From Raphanus sativus (Eukaryota > Streptophyta > Magnoliopsida > Brassicales > Brassicaceae): 64,000 nucleotides of DNA. Below, piece by piece: positions 58,904 to 64,000 of the stretch. Below the pieces are notes generated by a model that was not told the DNA's origin, did not search any database, and saw only the letters and a list, made by a program, of their open reading frames with translations. A program made the translations under genes and the position numbers. The stretch is taken from assembly GCF_000801105.2 (NCBI RefSeq), contig NC_079515.1:1178001-1242000 (forward strand), in the 5' to 3' direction. The stretch's first letter is position 1. Every line of letters starts with the position of its first letter.

Positions 58904-59759
58904 TGTATGAGGAGCCAAAAATCACAAATCCTTAACCGGCTTGAGCTATTTTGACTTACTTAACCAAAAACGATACAAGTGATATACAATTGATGGGAAG
59001 AGTCGTAAAACGATGCAACCAAGGATATGTGTTCAGGTTAAGCTAGGTTGAGAGAAGTGAATCCATGGTTTGTTTAGCTATTGCAATGCTTTAAAGGAAA
59101 ATGAGAAATAAAAAGATGATGAGATTTTTTTTTTGTCAAGAACGTTCAATGAATAGGAAGCCGGGTCCAATCCTAAAACGAGAAGCATGTGTAATGTGTT
59201 ACAAACTTACAAACATCATCATCAAGATCAATACATCCAAATAAAGGTATCACATTTCAGCAAAACACATGTGGGATACTCATAAGTTTGTATGTACTTG
59301 TTTTAAGGAAAAAAAAACATAGGATCCACTAGCCACTGTGCCACACACAATTTGTTACTTTGCATTGTTGTCAAAAAAAAAGGAAAAAAAAGCAAATACT
59401 CTAAGTTTATTGCTATATACTCTTTAGTTTGTTTTTTAGTTATTACAAAAGGTCCTTCTAACAAAAAAAAAAGCAGAGCAACGTCGGTTTCGAAATCTAG
59501 TGTTTGGTAAAATTGCCATTAAGGGGAATAGCCTTATCTTTATGGTTTGGTTTGGTCTTTTGTCGCTTTATGTTCAAAGTAGAAGACGAAGAATCCAAAA
59601 GAAAAGAAAAAAGAAGTGAACTTTCTAAACCCACAAGGCTCTTCTGGGTTTTTCGAGGTTGCGTTTTGCTTTCAATTGCGGAATAGCTCTCCTCTCAGAC
59701 GTGTTTCTCTAGGGTTTTACTGCTTTAAAGCTTTTGCCTTTCTGTTTGATACTATCGAT
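58904..59759. other. Intergenic and leader of the YTH gene
   Basis: No gene is seen. The last 150 bases before 59760 are less AT-rich and pyrimidine-rich, fitting a 5' leader. Confidence 0.4.
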
Positions 59760-61627
59760 ATGGATGGAGCTGCTTCTTCTTCTGATCGTCTCTTCACTAG
59801 CTTCCCTCTTATGGGTATGTTCATTTTCACTCAAAAGATAACTCCTTTTTGGTATTGGAACTCATTCTAGAAACGCTTGTCTTAAAGCTATTTGATTATG
59901 TATCCTTGGATTGATGATGCGGATTGTATTGTCATCAGCAGATTGGATTGATTAGTGTCCACTGATGATAAAGAAAATATATATATGTTTTTTTTCTCCT
60001 TAATTTGAAATACTGAGTTGGCTTATTGTATCTAATAATCGGTGCAGAAACAGCAGATTGGTTCCAGGAGTTGTCTTTAGGTTCAGATGCAAGTGAAGTA
60101 GTCCCTAGGAAGTACCATGATAAGGTGGGGTACTTTGCTTCCTGCTGATTTAATGCAATACTTGTATATATAATGGTTGAGCTTTTTTTTTTGGTAAACT
60201 GACTTGACTCTGTTTTTTGTGTGAAGGCTTCTCTTCAGAACCAGTATGGACATGTACCTTCTGGTGCATATACTGCTCCATCTTCTCATGGAATCGAAAG
60301 AAGGCCTAATATGAACGTTGGAAACGTGCTAAATGGTGGAGACCCGTGGGGTTACTTCCCACCAAACCATCTTTCTGGTGGCTACCATGATCAGAGTTTT
60401 GGTTATGGCCACAACAGCAACTCAAATACCTTTTCACATCTCATGGTATCTGTTGGTTCGGTTTCATCACACCATACAGTCTCGTATCTGTTTTTCTATG
60501 ATTTGTAGAATGTGTGTGTGTTGTTCTCTTCTTTCTTTAGGCTGAGGCAATGTTCCCCCTTTTTTTTTTTAAACAGAATCCACATAGTTCACAAGAAGCA
60601 CTGAGTTTTGACCAGTTTGGATACAATGATCATTTGTATTCAAACCAAGGATTGTATGGAGTATACGGGAACGTAATCGACTCTGGCCATGCTTACGGAA
60701 CGTTTGGTTATGATTCCTGGAAACTCGGGAGAGGATGGTATCCTGTTGATGGTTATAGAAAGACCAGAAGCTTCAACTACGGTCGTGGCTACAGTGAAGA
60801 GAAAGCAGATAGGCTTAACGAGCTTTGTCGAGGACCAAGAAGCAATGATGTTAAAAATCCACAAGGTCTCAAGATGAAGCAAGACGTAGCAGTGGTAGCA
60901 GATCTCCAGCGCTACAACGGGGAAAATTTCCCTGAAACGTTTGCGAAAGCGAAGTTCTTTGTGATCAAGTCATACAGCGAAGATGATGTTCACAACAGTA
61001 TAAAGTATGGCGTGTGGTCGAGCACACCAACTGGCAACAAGAAGTTGAACGCTGCATATTACGAGAGTTCTTCTCAAGAATGTCCTGTGTATCTTCTGTT
61101 CTCGGTCAGTACGAGGAGACCTTGATGCAACTGTTCTCGTGGATTTTCTGTTGAATCTATTTTTTTTTTTTAATCTTTGCAGGTGAATGCAAGTGGGCAA
61201 TTTGTTGGTATTGCAGAGATGATAGGTCCTGTTGATTTCAACAAGACGGTGGAGTATTGGCAACAAGATAAATGGATTGGTTGCTTCCCTGTGAAGTGGC
61301 ATATCATCAAAGACGTACCGAACAGTCTCTTGAGACACATAACGCTTGCTAATAACGAGAACAAGCCTGTCACTAATAGCAGAGACACTCAAGAGGTTCG
61401 TTATACTTACTTGCCTTTTAAACCCTTGTTGAATTCTTATCAAAACATAACGGTCATGGTTTGGTTTGCAGGTGAATGTGGAAGATGGAACCAGAATCAT
61501 AAAGATATACAAGGAGTATATGAGCAAGACATGTATACTTGATGATTTCGAGTTTTATGAGACCAGACAAAAGATGATCAGAGATAAGAAGATCAAGCAA
61601 AAGAAACCGGCACACACTTCTTTTTAA
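59760..61627 (+). CDS. ECT1: YTH-domain RNA-binding protein, ECT1-like m6A reader
   Basis: Six exons (59760-59814, 60048-60124, 60227-60445, 60577-61104, 61183-61395, 61472-61627) encode 415 residues, near the length of Arabidopsis ECT1. The first 240 residues are rich in Gly, Tyr, Asn and Ser and look disordered, as in other ECT proteins that condense. The YTH domain spans about 242-380: [20 protein letters not shown] then [11 protein letters not shown], and [20 protein letters not shown]. The aromatic-cage tryptophans for N6-methyladenosine are present (W264, and W319/W324 region). It reads m6A marks on mRNA in the cytosol. The start is chosen because it gives the conserved short first exon ([18 protein letters not shown]). 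Position matches At3g03950. Confidence 0.9.
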
Positions 61628-62318
61628 ACCTTGCTTCATTTAAAAACCTTTCAACATTAACCTGATGATGTTGTTGATTCTTTTTTTTTGTTTTAAGCAG
61701 GTCCTTGATGGAGCTTCTGTTGAAACGATTCACTAAAAGACTTTTTAGTTAAAGAACACTTAGTTTGGATTGTGTTTATTTTCTTCAGGCTCTGGATTCC
61801 TGAGAACCTTAATATATATAGCTTCTCTATGCTTTTTCCAAACTTATTAACATTGTGTGTTTTGTTCCTTGTATAAAGGACGCACCATCTGATAAAAACC
61901 AAAACTCAACTCATGATTTGTTCTTCCTTTAGAGTTCGTTCATATCAGAACATTGATAAAAGATTTTTTTTTTGGTCAAAAAAAATCTGTGCCTAATTAA
62001 ATTTCTCTCTGGTCCCTAGACTTTTATGTATATCTAATTTCAGCCCTCCAAATTAAAAGATTGTAGCATTGACCCCAATTGGCTAAAACGTGTCGAACAT
62101 GCCGTAGAAGCTGCGAAACGACGGCGTTTAAGAGTACAAAACAAAAGTACCAATGAGTCGCTTTAAATATATTCAAAACCTCTCTAGGTTACTTACTCTC
62201 GTCTCTCTTCCCCCTCCTGCAAACTATAACAACAGTGACGGCAAGAGCTAGGTAGGAAGCTGTGAATACAAAGCTCTTGCCGTCAAAGTGTTGAAATCGA
62301 CATATCTCTGGTCTACAG
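61628..62318. other. Spacer and altered 5' region of CCT8, with inverted repeat
   Basis: GACGGCAAGAGCT at 62237-62249 and AGCTCTTGCCGTC at 62274-62286 form a perfect 13-base stem with a 24-base loop. The usual first coding exon of CCT8 is not found in this interval. 62140-62235 has promoter-like features (TTTAAATATATTC, then CT-rich leader). Confidence 0.6.
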
Positions 62319-64000
62319 GAAGCTGTCGTAAAAAACATCGAAGCTTGCAAAGAGCTCTCCAACATCACCCGCACCTCTCTCGGCCCCAATGGTAATCTTT
62401 CTTGGATCTAATAGTCTCTCAGATTAAAATGATCTTTAGTTTAAAACAAACACTTGTTTCAGTTCTGTCGGAATCTGATGTCTTCTCTGTTTCATTTCTG
62501 TCGGATTCTGAAGTCTGTCCTTGTTTGTTGTTTTTTTTTTTTTTTTGATGTTTTAGGAATGAACAAGATGGTTATTAACCATTTAGACAAGCTCTTTGTC
62601 ACAAACGACGCTGGGACTATTGTGAACGAGCTGGAGATACAGCACCCGGCTGCGAAGATCCTTGTCTTAGCAGCCAAGGCACAGCAAGAAGAGATGGGAG
62701 ACGGAGCTAATCTGACAATCTCTTTTGCTGGTGAGCTTTTGCATAATGCTGGATTGCTTATCAAGGAGCAACTGCCTCTGAGTAATATCATTACTGGATA
62801 CAACAAAGCAATCACTAAGGTTGGTGTTTTTTTTTCTCTTTCTTGGTTGTGTAAAAGTGATTGGTGCTGACGAATGCTATTGGTTTACTTATGTTCAGGC
62901 TGTTGAGATTCTTGAACAACTGGTTGAGACTGGTTCTGAGACCATGGATGTGCGTAACAAAGATGAAGTCGTGTCTAGGATGAGAGCTGCTGTTGCGAGC
63001 AAGCAGTTTGGTCAAGAAGAGATTATATGCTCTCTCGTTGCTGATGTGAGTGTTAATTGTTTTGATTATGCTCACAGTTACTCAGGGAGATTTAGTCTTT
63101 TTGTCTGATGGAATAACTTGGTTTTTATTACAGGCTTGCATTCAAGTCTGCCCAAAAAATCCAACAAACTTCAATGTGGACAACGTCCGTGTTGCCAAGC
63201 TGTTGGGAGGAGGGTTGCACAACTCTTGCATAGTCCGTGGAATGGTCTTGAAAAGCGACGCTGTGGGTAGCATCAAGCGAGTGGAGAAGGCAAAGGTGTG
63301 ATTGTTTTTTTTTTTTTTGTGCTTTTTGTCCAAGTTTGTTGTGTAATTCATGCCCCTTGAGTGCTTATGTCTTTCCTGTTTTCGATAGCTCATAACACTT
63401 TTTTTTTAAAATACTTTCTTCAGGTTGCGGTGTTTGCTGGGGGAGTTGATACAACTGCAACAGAGACCAAAGGAACTGTGTTGATCCATAGTGCTGAGCA
63501 AGTTAGTTTATTTCATCAAAAGGCTGACCGCTGACGTTTACTAATATGTTTTTTTTGGAAGAATTGTTGTATTTTAACACATTTTTTTCTTGGTTTTAAT
63601 AGCTAGAGAAGTACGCAAAAACAGAGGAAGCTAAAGTTGAGGAGCTGATTAAAGCTGTAGCTGACTCAGGAGCCAAAGTGATTGTTAGTGGAGGATCAGT
63701 TGGAGAAATAGCATTGCATTTCTGTGAGCGCTACAAGTATGTGTAGATTCTAATATCTTCTTATTCGCTTGTAGCTGCTGCTTATGATAATACTAATATG
63801 AACTTTTTTTTTGATTGGCAGGATAATGGTTTTGAAAATCAGCTCAAAGTTTGAACTGAGGCGTTTCTGCCGCACAGCTGGGGCGGTTGCTCATGTAAGT
63901 GTTTCTCATCCACATTCTATATGAGATTATCTATTGGTGTTTTTTTTAATACTTTGATATGTTATCGAACAGTTGAAACTAAGCAGGCCAAGTCCTGATG
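62319..64000 (+). CDS. CCT8: Chaperonin CCT subunit theta (TCP-1/cpn60), partial at window end
   Basis: The CCT ring folds actin, tubulin and other cytosolic proteins. Visible exons: 62319-62391, 62557-62819, 62899-63045, 63134-63295, 63424-63501, 63603-63736, 63832-63894 and 63973 onward, continuing past the window. They encode the equatorial ATP-binding motif SLGPNGMNKMVINHLDKLFV, GDGANLTISFAGELL and the intermediate/apical region (LLGGGLHNSCIVRGMVLKSD, VAVFAGGVDTTATETKGTVL). The normal first exon of about 28 residues is not seen: an in-frame TGA lies at 62292 and no ATG precedes the first exon in frame, so the next usable Met is in exon 2. A stretch after GELL (HNAGLLIKEQLPLSNIITGY) differs from Arabidopsis as I recall it. 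Position matches At3g03960. Confidence 0.85.

Overview
This is plant nuclear DNA from a crucifer, most likely Brassica or a close relative. The genes have many short introns with GT-AG borders and AT-rich intergenic DNA. Ten of them closely match proteins I recall from Arabidopsis thaliana, and they appear in the same order as on the top arm of Arabidopsis chromosome 3 (about At3g03780 to At3g03960). Gene identities and Arabidopsis locus numbers come from recall of protein families, not from a search. Exon borders were read from the sequence, and for each gene modelled to its stop codon the exon lengths add up to a whole number of codons (for the methionine synthase, after discounting its small insertions).

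Layout. 1-6.5 kb is a repeat-rich accessory block. It holds fragments of three unlinked genes (a PP2C phosphatase, ribophorin I and a SYP7-type syntaxin), followed by short non-autonomous Helitrons. 6.6-20.3 kb is a conserved gene run on the plus strand: methionine synthase (disrupted by small insertions), an ankyrin-RCC1 protein and the syntaxin SYP131. A tRNA-derived SINE lies between the first two. 21.3-25.7 kb is a tandem cluster of four small secreted peptide genes, two cysteine-rich and two decayed, with a MITE. A tRNA-Trp(CCA) gene follows at 25.96 kb. 26.9-32.9 kb carries an APR-like thioredoxin-fold protein, an uncharacterised single-pass membrane protein and a DUF1639 protein, all on the plus strand.

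33-41.6 kb is an insertion relative to the Arabidopsis order. A minus-strand gene of 19 exons encodes four RRM domains with a repeating exon pattern. It is bracketed by duplicated pieces of the neighbouring FMN-binding gene and its flank, and by decayed copies of its own modules. 41.6-46.6 kb holds the FMN-binding (HugZ/heme oxygenase-like) gene, a small novel ORF and APS kinase, all minus strand. 47.4-52 kb is a second insertion: a VID27-like gene bracketed by direct repeats, with tandem duplications and a composite SINE-like element beside it. 53.1-56.7 kb is a MUT9-like/CK1-related kinase (minus). 57.9-58.9 kb is another Helitron. 59.8-61.6 kb is a YTH-domain m6A reader (ECT1-like). From 62.3 kb to the window end is CCT8, whose usual first coding exon is not visible upstream.

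The genes are unrelated eukaryotic housekeeping and regulatory genes, not an operon. Two lie in sulfur metabolism (methionine synthase, APS kinase) and a third (APR-like) resembles a sulfate-assimilation enzyme but is not expected to have that activity. The unusual content is in the accessory intervals: modular growth of the RRM gene, duplication brackets around two inserted genes, captured gene fragments and the secreted peptide cluster.
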